Below are positions 28,281 to 39,080 of a DNA stretch of 64,000 bases, piece by piece; position 1 is the first letter of the stretch; each line of letters starts with the position of its first letter. A program made the position numbers and the translations under genes. The stretch is taken from the NCBI GenBank assembly GCA_030762935.1, contig CM060896.1, positions 16,855,527 through 16,919,526 of the forward strand. The letters run 5' to 3'. This DNA comes from Hymenopus coronatus (lineage: Eukaryota; Arthropoda; Insecta; Mantodea; Hymenopodidae). A model generated the notes under the pieces. It was not told where the DNA came from and ran no database searches. It saw only the letters and a program-made list of their open reading frames with translations.

Positions 28281-29680
28281 TTAAAGAATTACCACAAAAA
28301 TATATTTATCTCTTTATTTAAACGATGTGACCAAGGGAACAATAGTTAAGAAATATATTTGATTTTCGCAGTTATCTTGCGTCTTGTCCCCATAACCGGG
28401 TGCATTCCCTTCACATTGAATGGAGAAGAAAAATAGAGCAGTAGATACTATGGCCATCTGGTGGCAAATAAATAAGTATGTATTTTAGGTATTCATCACC
28501 AAGAAAAATTATTTTCTTCTTTATTTTAGATGATAGGAGTATGGAATGACAGTTAATACATAAAAATATATTTGAATTTCACTGCTGCATTGCATCATTG
28601 TCTCGATAAACTAGTGTATTACCTTAACATTGAATGGGGAGGAAAAATATTACTATGGTCATTTACCAGCAAATAAATAAGTTCGTCGCCAGGAAAACTT
28701 CTTTGCTTCTTTATTTTAAATGATAGGAGTAAGGAAAGGACAGTTAATACATAAAAATGTATTTGAATTTCACTGCTGCGTTGTGTCATTATCTCGATAA
28801 ACTGTTGTGCTACCTTAACTTTGAATGGGGAGGAAAATTATTACTTCGGCCATCTAATGGCAAATAATTAAGTACTTACTCTAGGCGTTAGTCACCAGGA
28901 AAGCACCTTTGCTTCTTTATAAACAATAGGAGTAAGGAAAGGACAGTTAATATATAAAAATCTGATAGTTGCATTCACATGACTTTCTCTACATCTCTGC
29001 AACAAATTATTGTTAAAAAGCTAATGCTTCTATTTACTTCATGCTAATTGAGAAAAAAAATAGCAGAAACAGTCTTATTACTTGCTTCCTTGTAAATAGA
29101 AGCGAAATAAGGGAGTACCAGAGGTTAAAGTGATAGTCAAAAGCTGGTTACTATGTGACTGAAGTTCCTTTGTCTGTATGGACATGAGTTAACAAATTCC
29201 TGTATGAGAAAAGTTTGTTTTCCAAAGCTGAAACCAAAAACAAGGAATATCTAAAAAACGATTAACTCCATGAAAAAAATGTATATAACAAAAATTGTAT
29301 GTTTTAACGTGCTCTACATTTTTTGTGGGGCAAGTTTTTGTCCATCTCTTATGGTTTAGCAGTTATGCAATATTCTGAAAAAGTCATTCAGAATAAAGTA
29401 GTCTTCCGAGGCTTTCCCCGAAAATTCAAGATATACATTTTATTTGTCATATAAATATCCTTAATTTAGGATATTTTAATCAAAATCGTTAGAGCCATTT
29501 TTGAGAAAATCAAAGTTTTTAAAAAAAGCTCCATGTAAAGGGTAGTTGAGGGTAGGGAAATTTTTCTCAAAATCTCTGTGTCGCATCCCAGGAAGATACT
29601 AAAATTAAATAAGAAGTTTGGTATTTTACCGACTTTTCGTGTTCACAGACACACGGACACAAACACACGGACACACACAA

Positions 29681-29730
<50 letters not shown>

Positions 29731-30010
29731 ATGGATCTTTTTCTGAAAATGCTTTTTTTTTGATACAGGAAACCCTAAAACATATATTTCTGGTGAAATC
29801 TCGGTATCAACTTTTTGGGTGGAGTGTAATGCCTTCTCTATATACTATGCACATAGTACATGCAGAGAAAGTAAAAATGTATTTGAATTTTTCTGCTGTG
29901 TTGCAACATTGTGTCGATAAACTGGTGCGTTACCTTAATATTTAATGGGGAGGGAAAATATAGCAGTACTATGACCATTTAGCAACAAATAACTGTGGTA
30001 CCACTGCCAT
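28281..30010. repeat. Tandem array of about 200-bp units inside the Helitron
   Basis: Units share GATAGGAGTAAGGAAAGGAC, AGTTAATACATAAAAATGTA, TGAATTTCACTGCTGC, TCGATAAACT and GAATGGGGAGGAAAA. Starts recur at spacings of about 190-205 bp: the AGTTAATA block is at 28551, 28742 and 28944. A diverged unit precedes them from about 28281. The last unit is split by the hairpin-ended repeat D (28961-29872) and resumes at 29873 with AAAAATGTATTTGAATTTTT. Tandem units are common in non-autonomous Helitrons. Confidence 0.8.
28961..29872 (+). mobile_element. Hairpin-ended DINE-1/Helentron-like repeat, copy D
   Basis: Begins TCTGATAGTTGCATTCACAT, then ACTTTCTCTAC, and ends with the palindrome (29834-29868) and GCAGAGAAAGT. 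It carries the family's largest internal CA microsatellite (29642-29732). It is inserted in a unit of the Helitron tandem array at TAAAAA: left flank ATATAAAAA, right flank TAAAAATGTATTT, where the intact neighbouring unit reads ACATAAAAATGTATTT. The A run thus appears on both sides, either a short duplication or A-run targeting. Confidence 0.82.
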
Positions 30011-30221
30011 CTGGCGGCTATTAACCGAAATGCATTTCCTGTTTTTATACATGCTATGAAATTTTAAAACTTTTCCCATGCTATTTTTAAACATATTCTT
30101 TTTTCCATGCACTTTGTCGTGACAATAACAAATATAAGAAAAAAAGAATTGTTCAATCTGGTGCAGTTGTTTGAAAGTGATGCACGTACATTCATTTCGG
30201 CGATTCATTTGTATATATAGA

Positions 30222-30527
30222 TTGTACATTCTGGCTCATCGTATTCCAGTTTGTTACCTATCAGATTTTTAAAATAGCTGTACCATATTTCCAGTGCTAT
30301 AACATTTTCTCTTACAATGTTTTTATATATTCCTCTGGTTATCTGCCTGTTTTAATATGCTATGTCTGACAAGTACAATGATTATAGAAAAAAAAAGTAA
30401 TCTATTACAGTTACTTTCACTCAATCCTGACCTATCACATTAATATTATGGGAAATGCACCTGGATGGGAAACAGTATGGGAAATGCACCTGGATGGGAA
30501 ACAGTCTTCAGAATATAGAAAAAAAAA
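30222..30527 (-). other. Stretch between Helitron and repeat E, probable LINE-alpha remnant
   Basis: By position this should continue LINE-alpha upstream of fragment 4, but I cannot read a conserved motif in it. It includes a perfect 29-bp tandem duplication at about 30449-30506 (unit starts ATGGGAAATGCACCTGGATG). Confidence 0.35.
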
Positions 30528-31709
30528 TCTGATGTGTTCCATTCACATGACTTTCTCTACATCTGTGCAACAAATTATTGTTAAGAAGCTCATGCTTCTG
30601 TTTACTTTATGCTAATGGAGAAAAAAATAAGCAATTCTCTTATTACTTGTTTCCTTGTAAGTAGAAGCGAAATAAGGGAGTACCATAGGTTAAAGTGAAA
30701 GTCAAAGATGGTTGCTATGTGACTGAAGTTCCTCTGTTTGTATGGACAGGAGTTGAGAAATCCTGTATGAGAAAAGTATCAGTATTTTAGAGCTGAAGCC
30801 AATAACAAGAAATATCTATAAAACGATCAACTCCATGAAAAAAATATAACATAATAACTCCATGGCACGACAGCTCACGGGGAACCTTGGCCTACCGCCC
30901 GGCCGCTGCGTTCCCCATCTCGGTCCACTACAGACGTCATGGATGGGGTGCAGTATTGGAGGGTGAGACGTGGTCAGCGCCTCGAGTCCCTCCCGGCCGG
31001 TTAATGCGGTCCTCATGACCTGGAGCCGCTACTTCTCCATCAAGTAGCTCCTCAATTGGCCTCCCAGGGACCTTTCGAGGCTGAGTGCACCCCGGCCCAG
31101 GTCTCCCAGCGGGGGAAAAATCCCCACGCCGGTACTGGGAATCGAACCCAGGTCTCCCGCTTGGTAAGCAGCTGCGCTACCACCGCGCTAAGGAGACAAC
31201 CAAAAAAAATATATATACATATATGCCATAAATTGTGTGTTTTATCATTATCTGTAGTTTTTGTGTAGTAAATTTTTGTCTATCTCTTAAAATTCATCCA
31301 GAATAAAGTAGTCTTCAGAGGCTACTCCCAGAAAATTCAAGATATATATTTTCTTTGTCATAAAAATATTTTTAATATACAATATTTTAATCAAAATTGC
31401 TAGCCATTTTTGAGAAAATAAAAAAATGTTGAAAAAAGCTCCATGTAAATGGTAGTTGAGGGTGGGGGGATATTTTTGAAAATCTTTGTGTAGCATCCTT
31501 GGAAGATACCAAACTTAAATATCAAGTTTGGTATTTAACAGTCTTTTCGTTTTGTTCTATGCTGTGTGCATGCACACGTATGTCCACATGCACACATGCA
31601 CCCACGCATGTATGCATGCATGCACACACATGAACATTTTTCTAAAAATGTTTGGGTGCAATACAATACCTTCTCTGTACACTATGTATATAGTACATGT
31701 AGAGAAAGT
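30528..31709 (+). mobile_element. Hairpin-ended DINE-1/Helentron-like repeat, copy E, split by a SINE
   Basis: Begins TCTGATGTGTTCCATTCACA with ACTTTCTCTACAT and ends at the palindrome (31671-31706) with ATGTAGAGAAAGT; the subterminal repeats match over 13 bp. A SINE of family C (30858-31201) interrupts it within the block that reads ...AACTCCATGAAAAAAATA...TAAATTGTGTGTTTTA in intact copies. The internal microsatellite region is CATGCA-rich (31566-31640). The left flank is an A run of nine. Confidence 0.78.
30858..31201 (-). mobile_element. tRNA-derived SINE, family C
   Basis: GC-rich insert. On the minus strand the head reads GTCTCCTTAGCGCGGTGGTA (A box) and GGGTTCGATTCCC (B box), tRNA-like, followed by a body of about 260 bp with CCCCGCTGGGAGACCTGGGC and GGACTCGAGGCGCTGACCAC. 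It interrupts hairpin-ended repeat E and is thus younger. The target duplication is not clear because both flanks are TA/A-rich. Confidence 0.82.
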
Positions 31710-31839
31710 AATAATATGCATAATGTCACATGCAATCTTAAAAGACTCTTATGAGCCACTGTTTAAAAGGTTATAAATATTAGCAATGCTCTCAATATAT
31801 CTCTTAGAATTGCTCACCTATGTTATGAAAACTATGACA

Positions 31840-32290
31840 ATTCCATGGAAAAACAAAACTGACATCACTACAATACCTGGAAAGAATTTAGCATAAAATT
31901 CCCCATGCATAGAATACCACTCTATGGAAAAAAAAAAAAACCTACTATATGGATATAAAAGTATATAATAAACTGCTCCAAAATATCAAAGATGTAAAAA
32001 TCTTAAATTTATTCACAAAAAGAGTTAAAAAATTCTTCGTAAATAGAACATATTACTATTTACAAGAATTTATGGATGACATAATGTTGGGGTCTCTAGG
32101 CTAATATACATATATTATCACCATCAATTGACAAATCAGTGTTTTTTCAATATTTTATAAAATAATATTTTATACACCATATACATATTAGAATTTAATT
32201 TACTCAAGTATAATTTTTTTACGAGTCACCAGTTTACGAGCTTAGATCACAATGTAAACGTCATATGACAATAAAGATTCTGTTCTGTTC
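31840..32290 (+). pseudogene. LINE 3' end fragment (RT C-terminus and tail)
   Basis: Plus-strand frames read SPCIEYHSMEKKPTIWI, then KLLQNIKDVKILNLFTKRVK and KFFVNRTYYYLQEF, matching the 'LYNKLPxNIKxxxxxxxFKxxVKxFLL' C-terminus of CR1/Jockey-type LINEs. After the stop come about 190 bp of 3' UTR ending GACAATAAAGATTCTGTTC, a typical short-unit tail. The copy is strongly 5' truncated. Confidence 0.6.
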
Positions 32291-32660
32291 CATACTCTAC
32301 AAGTATAATTTTTGGTGGTTACTTCTAGTAACTTTTTGTATATTCTATCCCCTATTCTCTCTTTTTTGTTTCAATTAGACATTTATAGTTCCATTTCATT
32401 GTTATAAAGTTTTCTCTTGTTTCTTTATTTTCTTGTATCTTCCACCTCCTTAATTCTTGCTCTTCATGGCCCTTATACATTCTTCACCAAACCACCCCCT
32501 CCTTTAACTTTGATACTTATCCCTTTGCTTCATGCTACACCCTGCTGTTTTACTATTCATTCTGTTTTCTCAGTTACATATTCGGATTTGCTCATTTGTA
32601 ATAATCTTTATATTAACCTTTACATCTTTGTCTATCATTAAATTTAATCTTCCCAAATAT
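32291..32660 (-). pseudogene. LINE-alpha fragment 5 (linker between EN and RT), tentative
   Basis: Minus-strand frames contain a basic linker-like segment (NVYKGHEEQELRRWKI, then QENKETRE), as expected between the endonuclease and RT of LINE-alpha. The right edge, CTTCCCAAATAT (32649-32660), is duplicated at 36955-36966 around the I-type LINE, so sequence on both sides of that LINE was once contiguous. Confidence 0.45.
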
Positions 32661-32733
32661 GGTTGGTGGTTGGTATCTAATGTTGAGCAGTTGGCAGTGA
32701 AGCATTCCAGTATTTTGATGTCATATTATCATG

Positions 32734-33924
32734 TCAACTCAAGGTTGGGCAGCGCAGTAGATGGTTTCCATCCATATCTTTTTTAACTCTACAGAAAGGA
32801 CACAGAGGAAATCTCATCATACCAATCCTGAATAAATGTTTATTGAGACAGTCGTGGCCTGTTAGGAGTCTAAAAGTTGTTACAGAGGATTTTCTTGGTA
32901 ATGTAGTGATTCTGGTCATGTTATTACATAAATTTTCCCATGGTTTTCCTTTTGTTTGTAAGACATTATGTTCTTTAATTTTGTTATTATATGTTGATAT
33001 AATGATTCTTTTGATAGAGTGATAACTTATTGGATCAGATAAATTTAATGTAATTTTACTACCTTTCTTGGCTAGAAAGTCAGCTGTTTCATTACCCTGT
33101 ATTCTGCAATGTGCTGGAATCCATTAAAGTATTAATCCTTTATTTAAATTCATTAGTTGTTTTATGATTTTGCAGCATTCTGCAATGTTTAAGTTATTAG
33201 ATGTTACATCAGATGTTATGGATATAATAGCCACTTTAGAGTCAGATAATAGTACAACTTTTTCAAATTTATTATTTGATATAGTAGGTTTTGTAAGCTC
33301 TGAAGTATTGCCAAAATCTCTCCATCAAAATGTGTGGTATTTAAACTTAATCTTTTGTAGAAAGAGAAGAGAGGGCATATTGCACCTACATCAGTACCAT
33401 TTGTCATTTGGTAACCTAGAACTGTCAGTATAAACATGTATCCATTCATTGGTAGGGTATCTTAAATTCATTATTTCTAGTGTCACTTGTTTCAGAACAC
33501 ACGAAGAGATTTCAGATTTTGTAAATTCTTCAGCTAAGTGTAGATAGTGTTCAATATCAAATAGTTCTAACGGGTTAATATTTGTTTGTATGTTTTCTTT
33601 TAAGCAAGGAAGTTTTAATCTATGTTTGACTTCTTTGACTTTATTAAGAAAACTTTGTTGAGTTTTTAGGTTTACTTGTGGTTTTCTTTTTTCCCAGTCA
33701 TTAAAAGGTAGTCTGATTAATTTTTCATATTGTAAGATGGCTGCTTGTTCAATGTCAAGTTCCAATCTTGGATTATTTGTTAAAATTGGTAGAGCAAGTA
33801 TTAAGGTAGTTTTAACAGCTCCAGTTACTAGACGAAGAATTTGATTTTGTAGAATATTAAGTTTTTCTATATCTGCAGTTATTAGTATCTCTTCACAATA
33901 TTTAAATGTTGGTTTAATATACAT
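32734..33924 (-). pseudogene. LINE-beta thumb, RNase H and C-terminal knuckle
   Basis: 33924-33391 encodes a thumb region ending NEWIHVYTDSSRLPNDKWY, where WIHVYTDxS is RNase H motif 1. 33350-33290 reads LNTTHFDGEILAILQSLQNL (motif 2, Glu), and near 33250 the next acidic motif is decayed (a YTDSK-type block). 32919-32734 reads RLLTGHDCLNKHLFRIGMM then LCPFCRVKKDMDGNHLLRCP, the terminal Cys/His knuckle. The frame changes at least three times. Confidence 0.72.
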
Positions 33925-34002
33925 CTTGTAAAAAGTGTTTAAAGTTTGTGTAGTGATTCCCCATTTCTTGCCTGCCAGTCTTTTTAATAGTGGTGATTTT
34001 TT

Positions 34003-34036
<34 letters not shown>

Positions 34037-35186
34037 TATATTATCAATGTGTTTTTTCCATGTTAATTTTGTATCAAAAGTAATACCTAAATATTTGGCT
34101 TCATGTGCTTCTATGAAAGTTTTTCCATTTAGTTGAAGGGAAATATTTATTGGTTTCTTCCTTAGTGTAAATAGTTGATAATTTGTTTTCTGTGTATTAA
34201 TTTTCATTAAATTATTAGATGTCCAATTCTATAATGTTGTAAGGATTGTTGTGTTATATTTATTAATTGTTGATTTTGATTTTTCGGTTTGGAATTCCAT
34301 ATGACTACATCATCTGCAAACATTAAGACTTTTGATTCTCTTTTTTGTAATTGATATGGGAGATCATTGATATAAATATTAAAGAGTGTAGTGATACTAC
34401 CTTGAGATACGCCATGGTGTGTCTGCTGATATTTTGATAATTTATCATTATATTTGATAGCAATAAACCGTTGAATAATGAATTCACTGATCCAATGTAA
34501 AATTATGCCTTGGATTCCTAGAATTTTAAGTTTATCAAGTAGTTTGTATCCCCAAATACAATCATATGCTCCTTGAAAGTCAATAAATATTGCAAGAGTG
34601 TGTTGTTTTTTATTTAATGCATTTTTAATGTCTTGACTAAGATTTAAAATCTGTTCATTTGCTGAATGGTGTGTTCTAAATCGTGCTTGTTTAGTTGAAA
34701 TTAAGTTATTTTTTTCTAGAAACCAATTTAAACGATTGGAAATAATTTTTTCCAAGATTTTTGCTAATACGCTGGTAAGTGCTATTGGACAATAACTTGA
34801 ACAACTTTCTGCTGGTTTGTTTCCTTTCAAAATAGGTATTATTATTATAGATGTCTTCCATTCATCTGGTACTTTTGTATTCCATGACAAATTATAGAGA
34901 TTTAGGAGTCTTAGTTTTGCTTTTTTTCCCAGATGTTTTGATGAATTCTGTATGTAGGTATATTGTCAGGTCCTGGAGATATTTTCAATTTTAAGTTATT
35001 AATTACAATGTTCAATTCTTTAATATTGAATTCCTGATTAAATATATTATCTTTAAGTTTAGTTGTTGATTTTATGCATTCTTTAATGTTTTTCTTTATA
35101 ATTTTGTTGTTCTTTTTTGGTATTTGCAGATAGTTTATAGGTATTAGTGTAGTATTTATTAAATTTATTAGATATTTTATTGTCAT
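33914..35186 (-). pseudogene. LINE-beta reverse transcriptase
   Basis: Three consecutive minus-strand frames. 35186-34911: LKLKISPGPDNIPTYRIHQN. 34890-34207: WKTSIIIIPILKGNKPAESC, AIFIDFQGAYDCIWG (motif A), GVSQGSITTLFNIYINDLP (motif B, usually GVPQGS), VLMFADDVVIW (motif C with both Asp). 34207-33914: HEAKYLGITFDTKLTWKKHI. The order is complete, but the joins are frameshifts and a poly-Lys run encoded by the T tract is an artefact. Confidence 0.8.
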
Positions 35187-36966
35187 CTGTAATTATTTTA
35201 TTATTATAAATTAAAGGTATTTTTAATTGTCTTTCTTATTTTGAATGTTATGTATGAATCTATATGCTTTTTGTGCATCTTTTCTAGAAAATTATTAAAA
35301 TGTTTTCTTTTGGTGTTGGTAATTTCTTTTTTGAATTGAGCCCTTAATTTTCTCCAATTTTGTACTTCTTTCGGATCTTTAGATTTTTCTGCTGTGATTC
35401 TAGCCTGGTCTTTTTCTTTTTAATTTTTTCTAGTTGTGAGTTCCAAAAAGGTTTATAGTTTTTAGTAAATCCTCTTGGTACATATTTTTTTGCTGCTTTC
35501 AAAATTGTATCACATACATCTTTGTTTAGTTTATCTGATTTTGTTGATTCGTTTATTGGTTTTTCATATTTGGTTTCTAATTCAGTTGTAAAATCTTTCC
35601 AGTTTGCTTTTTTAAAGTTCCATCTAGGTTTATGGTTTATAGGAGTTAAATTTTTCTTTTTAATTTGAATAGTGGCAATTATAGTTCTGTGTCCTGAGCC
35701 TGGATTTTCTAAGATTTGTTTGGAAGTTGATGAGTATAAATCTGAGGATATTAAAAGTAAGTCAGGGTTGGTACCAGCACTAGAATAGTGGATAAAGGTT
35801 GGTGGATCTTTTCTGTGGTAAACAACTTCTGTTGTTGTTGAATTTAGTAGGTCTTCTATGATTTTTCCAGAATGCTTTGGTTTGTCACACCCCCATAGTC
35901 TTGAATGGGCATTGAAATATCCAATTATGATTGTATTTGAATTTACTGTGATATCTTCAAGGTTTGGGGGATTGTTTGGGGATTATAAATAGAATAAATT
36001 TTGAAATGAGATTTATTTTTCCATAAGTCTAGTTTAATTATTTCTATTTTATCTGTATTTTTCATCTCTTTAATAATTTTAAAAGATGAAGTAAGATTTT
36101 TTCAACTCCAACTAGAATGCCACTGCTTATTTGTCGTCCCTTCGGAAGTAGGTACATACTAAAACTTTGAAATTGATAATATTTTAGTTGTTCTAATGTT
36201 AAATTTGCTTCTTGAATTGTAAATGTATCAATGTTATGACCATATATAATTTTACTTAGTTCATGTTTCTTTGCTTGTGATAAGACATCCTGTATTCCAT
36301 TGTAAAATTTTTAATTTTTCATTCATATTTTGTTTTTATTTTCCTTGGAAAAAGGTCCCCACCCGGAAATCCGAATGGAGGACTGTTTTACTTCCGGAAT
36401 GTTTCTTTTTCCAATGGGACATCACTTTATCCGGAATGTTTTTATTCAACTTTTTGTAACCGTTTAAAATTAGGTACCATAAATGGCAGTTACATCACCT
36501 AAGAAAAGAAAGGTATGAACAGGAAAGAAAATGAAATGATCCCCTAGGCCTCGTATACTCTAATACCATCGGGGCCAAAGAAATCAAGAGTTGAGTAACG
36601 CATGACTGGATAGGAAAGGTAAAAGAGGGAATCTGATATGTGAAAAGGAAGAAATATCAGTCCAGGTCAATAACTCACTAAGCTGATGAGTGCTTATTGG
36701 TGAGCAGCCCTTCCCTTTAGTACATCACATAATTTTGTTTAGATTGGTCCCTTTAAGTCTTCAAATTATAGAAGCAATTAAAGAGTCTGCTTTCTATTAT
36801 AACAAAATTGATATGTGATTAGTAACAGCTGCACCTGGTGAAGGTGAGGGATCAGACATTAGGCTTTTGTCTAGATCGGTTCCTTTAAGCCTTCAATTAA
36901 TTATTAAAGGAATTACAGGGTCTCCTCCCTGTTAGTAACAAAAGTCTTTCCGCCTTCCCAAATATA

Positions 36967-37440
36967 GCCCTTACTCTTCCCCCTCCACCTAAATACATCT
37001 ATATTTGTCCACTGGTTGATTATTTTCTACCCCCTCCTTAATTCCAAAAGTAGCCTTCAATGGAAAATGATAACTAATGTACCCCCTGAACCACTTCAAA
37101 ATCCATTAATGTATCCACTAAGTCTAATGAATAAAGTAAATGACCCACAACACTCTGCCCATTGTTATTTAAAAAGAAAATTTCACTCACCCTAACTTTT
37201 CCTTTAACCCCAATAGCTATATCTAGGCCAATTTCTTCACAGAATTGCAGTAACTTTCTACTTTCCTTATTCAAATTTTATCTGTATTCTGTCATTGCAC
37301 AGTCTTTGCCCTATGGTTTCTTCTTTTGCCCTTATCTATGGTTGCTCATACCCTATCTTTGCATGAAAATCATCTACCACTGTATTGTATATCCGGAACT
37401 AAAGGGTAACTCTAAGAGCATAGTCTCAGCGAACTGAACA
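36967..37440 (-). pseudogene. LINE-alpha fragment 6 (endonuclease C-terminal part)
   Basis: Minus-strand frame 37274-37074: NKESRKLLQFCEEIGLDIAI, then FFLNNNGQSVVGHLLYSLDL and VDTLMDFEVV, matching the end of an APE endonuclease ('...STIDYILxS' region) of the LINE type whose RT lies at 26533-17390. Upstream, about 37290-37400, a decayed GNF..R-G-type block may be GDFNARIG. This is the most 5' part of LINE-alpha that I can recognise. Confidence 0.55.
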
Positions 37441-37646
37441 CAAAAGAAATGAGGATATTGTATTTAAATTATAGTCCCAATATATGTTTGTAAAATAGGG
37501 CTCATTAAATTTTGGAAATTCAATAAATAAGCAGTTTCCTGAGGTGTATGCAACAGACTCCAGAAAACAGGGTTCAAGAATTGCATAGGTAAGTTGCCAC
37601 ATTGTTGGTGTATGTTTATACAGCTTAAAGAAGACTATATGAAAAG
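37441..37646 (+). other. Unassigned intronic sequence
   Basis: No gene or repeat recognised. Confidence 0.4.
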
Positions 37647-38328
37647 TCTGATGTGTTCCATTTACATGACTTTCTCTACAGCTCTGAACCAAATCATTGT
37701 TAAAACCTTTATTCTTCTATCTACTTAATACTAACTGAGTTAATATTACAAGAAATGACCTTATTACCTGCTTCCTTGTAAGTAGAAGGTAAATAGGAGA
37801 ATACATTAGGCTAAAATAAAATTCAAATCTTTTAAAAGCTGGTTGCCATGTAGATAAAATAATTTTTTTGCATTGCCAGGAGTTGACAAATTCTTGTTTG
37901 TGAAAAGTTTAAGCATTTTAAGACAGAAACTAACAACAAGTAATATTTCAAAATGGTCAACTCCACTTAAAAATTGTATATGATATTCAAGATATATATT
38001 TTATTTGCCAAGCAAATAGCTTTAAATCACAGTATTTTAATCAAAACTGTCAAAATGGTTGGTAGGGGGAGAAGAATTTTCCTCAAAATCTTGGAATTTC
38101 CTCATATCCTTGGAAGATACTAAACTCAAATACCAAACTTACTATTTTACAAACTTTTCTACTCACACACATATGCAGGCACGCACGCACAAATTTTTTC
38201 TAAATATGCTTATTTTTGGATTCGAGGGACTCTAAAATATGTCTTTCTGCTAAAATCTCAGTATTGAAATTTTGGGTGGAATGCAATACCTTCTCTATAC
38301 ACTATTTACATACTACATGTAGAGAAAG

Positions 38329-38329
<1 letters not shown>
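37647..38329 (+). mobile_element. Hairpin-ended DINE-1/Helentron-like repeat, copy F
   Basis: Starts TCTGATGTGTTCCATTTACA with ACTTTCTCTACA and ends at the palindrome (38291-38326) with TGTAGAGAAAGT (12-bp match between subterminal repeats). At 683 bp it is shorter than the family norm and has lost about 150 bp centrally, including the CACACAATTTATG and GCTCTACATTTTTT blocks. The flanks are GAAAAG on the left and TATATATA on the right. Confidence 0.75.
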
Positions 38330-38363
<34 letters not shown>

Positions 38364-38365
38364 CA
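38328..38365. repeat. (TA)n(GA)n microsatellite
   Basis: TATATATA run followed by GAGAGAGAGA immediately after repeat F. Confidence 0.9.
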
Positions 38366-38500
38366 AGGTGTAAAACAAAGTATGAATAATCATGGTTCCC
38401 CTCATAAAAACTCATGGAATTGTAGCAATAATCCAAATTACTATTACAGTGAAGTCAGAACTTTAAGTTCAGAACTTCACTTGCTGTTTCTTTTTGGCTT

Positions 38501-38590
38501 CTTTCAAAGCTGAAACCAAAAACAAGGAATATCTAAAAAAAACGATCAACTCCACAAAAAATTTATGTAACATAAATTGTGTGTTTATAT
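38501..38590 (+). repeat. Fragment of the hairpin-ended repeat next to the exon
   Basis: Contains AAGCTGAAACCAAAAACAAG, GAATATCTAAAAAAAACGAT and CATAAATTGTGTGTTTA, an internal block of the family, with both termini missing. It ends about 50 bp before the splice acceptor of the exon at 38642. Confidence 0.65.
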
Positions 38591-38641
38591 TTGCAGAACC
38601 TAAGCATTTATACATTGTATTGACAATATTGTAAATTATAG

Positions 38642-38901
38642 GTGAAACTAAACAAACTGGACTGTGGTTCAGGAAGTGAATTAGATGGATTCCTGAATGA
38701 GAAAGGTGCAGCTCTGGAGTCTCTGGATCTGCTACTAGGACGTGGAGTGCTGGATCTTAGCTCTGTTGCAGCTCGTTGTCCTATTCTTTCTCGCCTCACC
38801 TGCTATAAGCTGGAATTCCTCACACATTTTGAAAATGTGGAATTTCCTCATCTAAACAAGTTAGAGCTTCAACATTCACCTATCAGCACTTCCTGTGTCA
38901 G
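38642..38901 (+). CDS. LRR (F-box/LRR-like) protein, penultimate exon
   Basis: An exon of 260 bp, phase 0 at its start and phase 2 at its end. The acceptor is AAATTATAG before 38642; the donor is GTGCTTAG after 38901, canonical GT but with a weak context. It continues from the exon at 1216 as VKLNKLDCGSGSELDGFLNE, and contains VAARCPILSRLTCYKLEFL and FPHLNKLELQHSPISTSCVR: two leucine-rich repeats with the 'CPxLxxL' pattern. Codon AG|G is completed by the first base of the next exon (39081). Confidence 0.88.
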
Positions 38902-39080
38902 GTGCTTAGTTAGCACTAGCATACATACATATTTTGTATATCACATTTGCATATTTTGGCTTTTGAGTTTTCAAATGATCATTGCTTCTGCATAAACCTG
39001 ATAAAATGTAGCTTAAAACTTTATCATTAGGATCTTGAAATTAAAAATAAAAATAATTTACATGATTTCTGAATTTCCAG

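Larger units (their letters stand above)
26793..30221 (-). mobile_element. Helitron with both canonical termini
   Basis: On the minus strand it starts with TC (TCTATATATACAAATGAATC at 30221), the known 5' signature of many arthropod Helitrons. It ends CCTGCAAAGTCAGGGCAGG then CAGCTAG at 26793, i.e. a small hairpin (CCTGC/GCAGG) followed by CTAG. The 5' flank is A and the 3' flank is T, the AT target rule, with no target duplication. It carries a decayed helicase C-terminus (26930-27660), a roughly 200-bp tandem array (28281-28960 and 29873-30010) and a nested hairpin-ended repeat (28961-29872). The Rep domain is absent, so the copy is non-autonomous. It is inserted in LINE-alpha. Confidence 0.85.
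32649..36966 (-). mobile_element. I-type LINE with RNase H, 12-bp TSD (LINE-beta)
   Basis: The element occupies 32661-36954 (4.29 kb) between identical copies of CTTCCCAAATAT. On the minus strand, in order: a non-coding leader of about 650 bp (36954-36300), a decayed endonuclease (36290-35600), RT (35186-33914), RNase H (33450-33220) and a C-terminal knuckle (32919-32734). RNase H after RT places it in the I superfamily. No ORF1 is recognisable. A T26 run at 34006-34035 breaks the RT. Many frameshifts are present. It interrupts LINE-alpha, whose endonuclease resumes at 36967. Confidence 0.85.
1522..38641 (+). other. 37.1-kb intron of the LRR gene, packed with transposons
   Basis: The intron runs from the donor GTATGC at 1522 to the acceptor AAATTATAG ending at 38641. 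It joins two phase-0 exons, and the reading frame continues as ...SKLKQ then VKLNKLDC..., which supports them being consecutive. Almost every kilobase of it is a recognisable mobile element on one strand or the other, including a nest of LINE, PLE, Helitron and SINE insertions at 15890-37440. The gene's following intron is only 179 bp, so the expansion is specific to this intron. No host exon is recognisable inside it, though a very short one could be missed. Confidence 0.75.

Noticed and set aside
28281..30010. CRISPR-like or satellite array from regularly spaced repeats
   Set aside because: Units are about 200 bp, contiguous without unique spacers, and lie between canonical Helitron ends.
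31141..31201. Possible tRNA gene at a GC-rich locus
   Set aside because: Same reason: it is the head of SINE family C, with a 260-bp non-tRNA body behind it.
34006..34035. Poly-Lys coding segment
   Set aside because: Encoded by a T run inside a decayed LINE RT; an artefact of repeat expansion.
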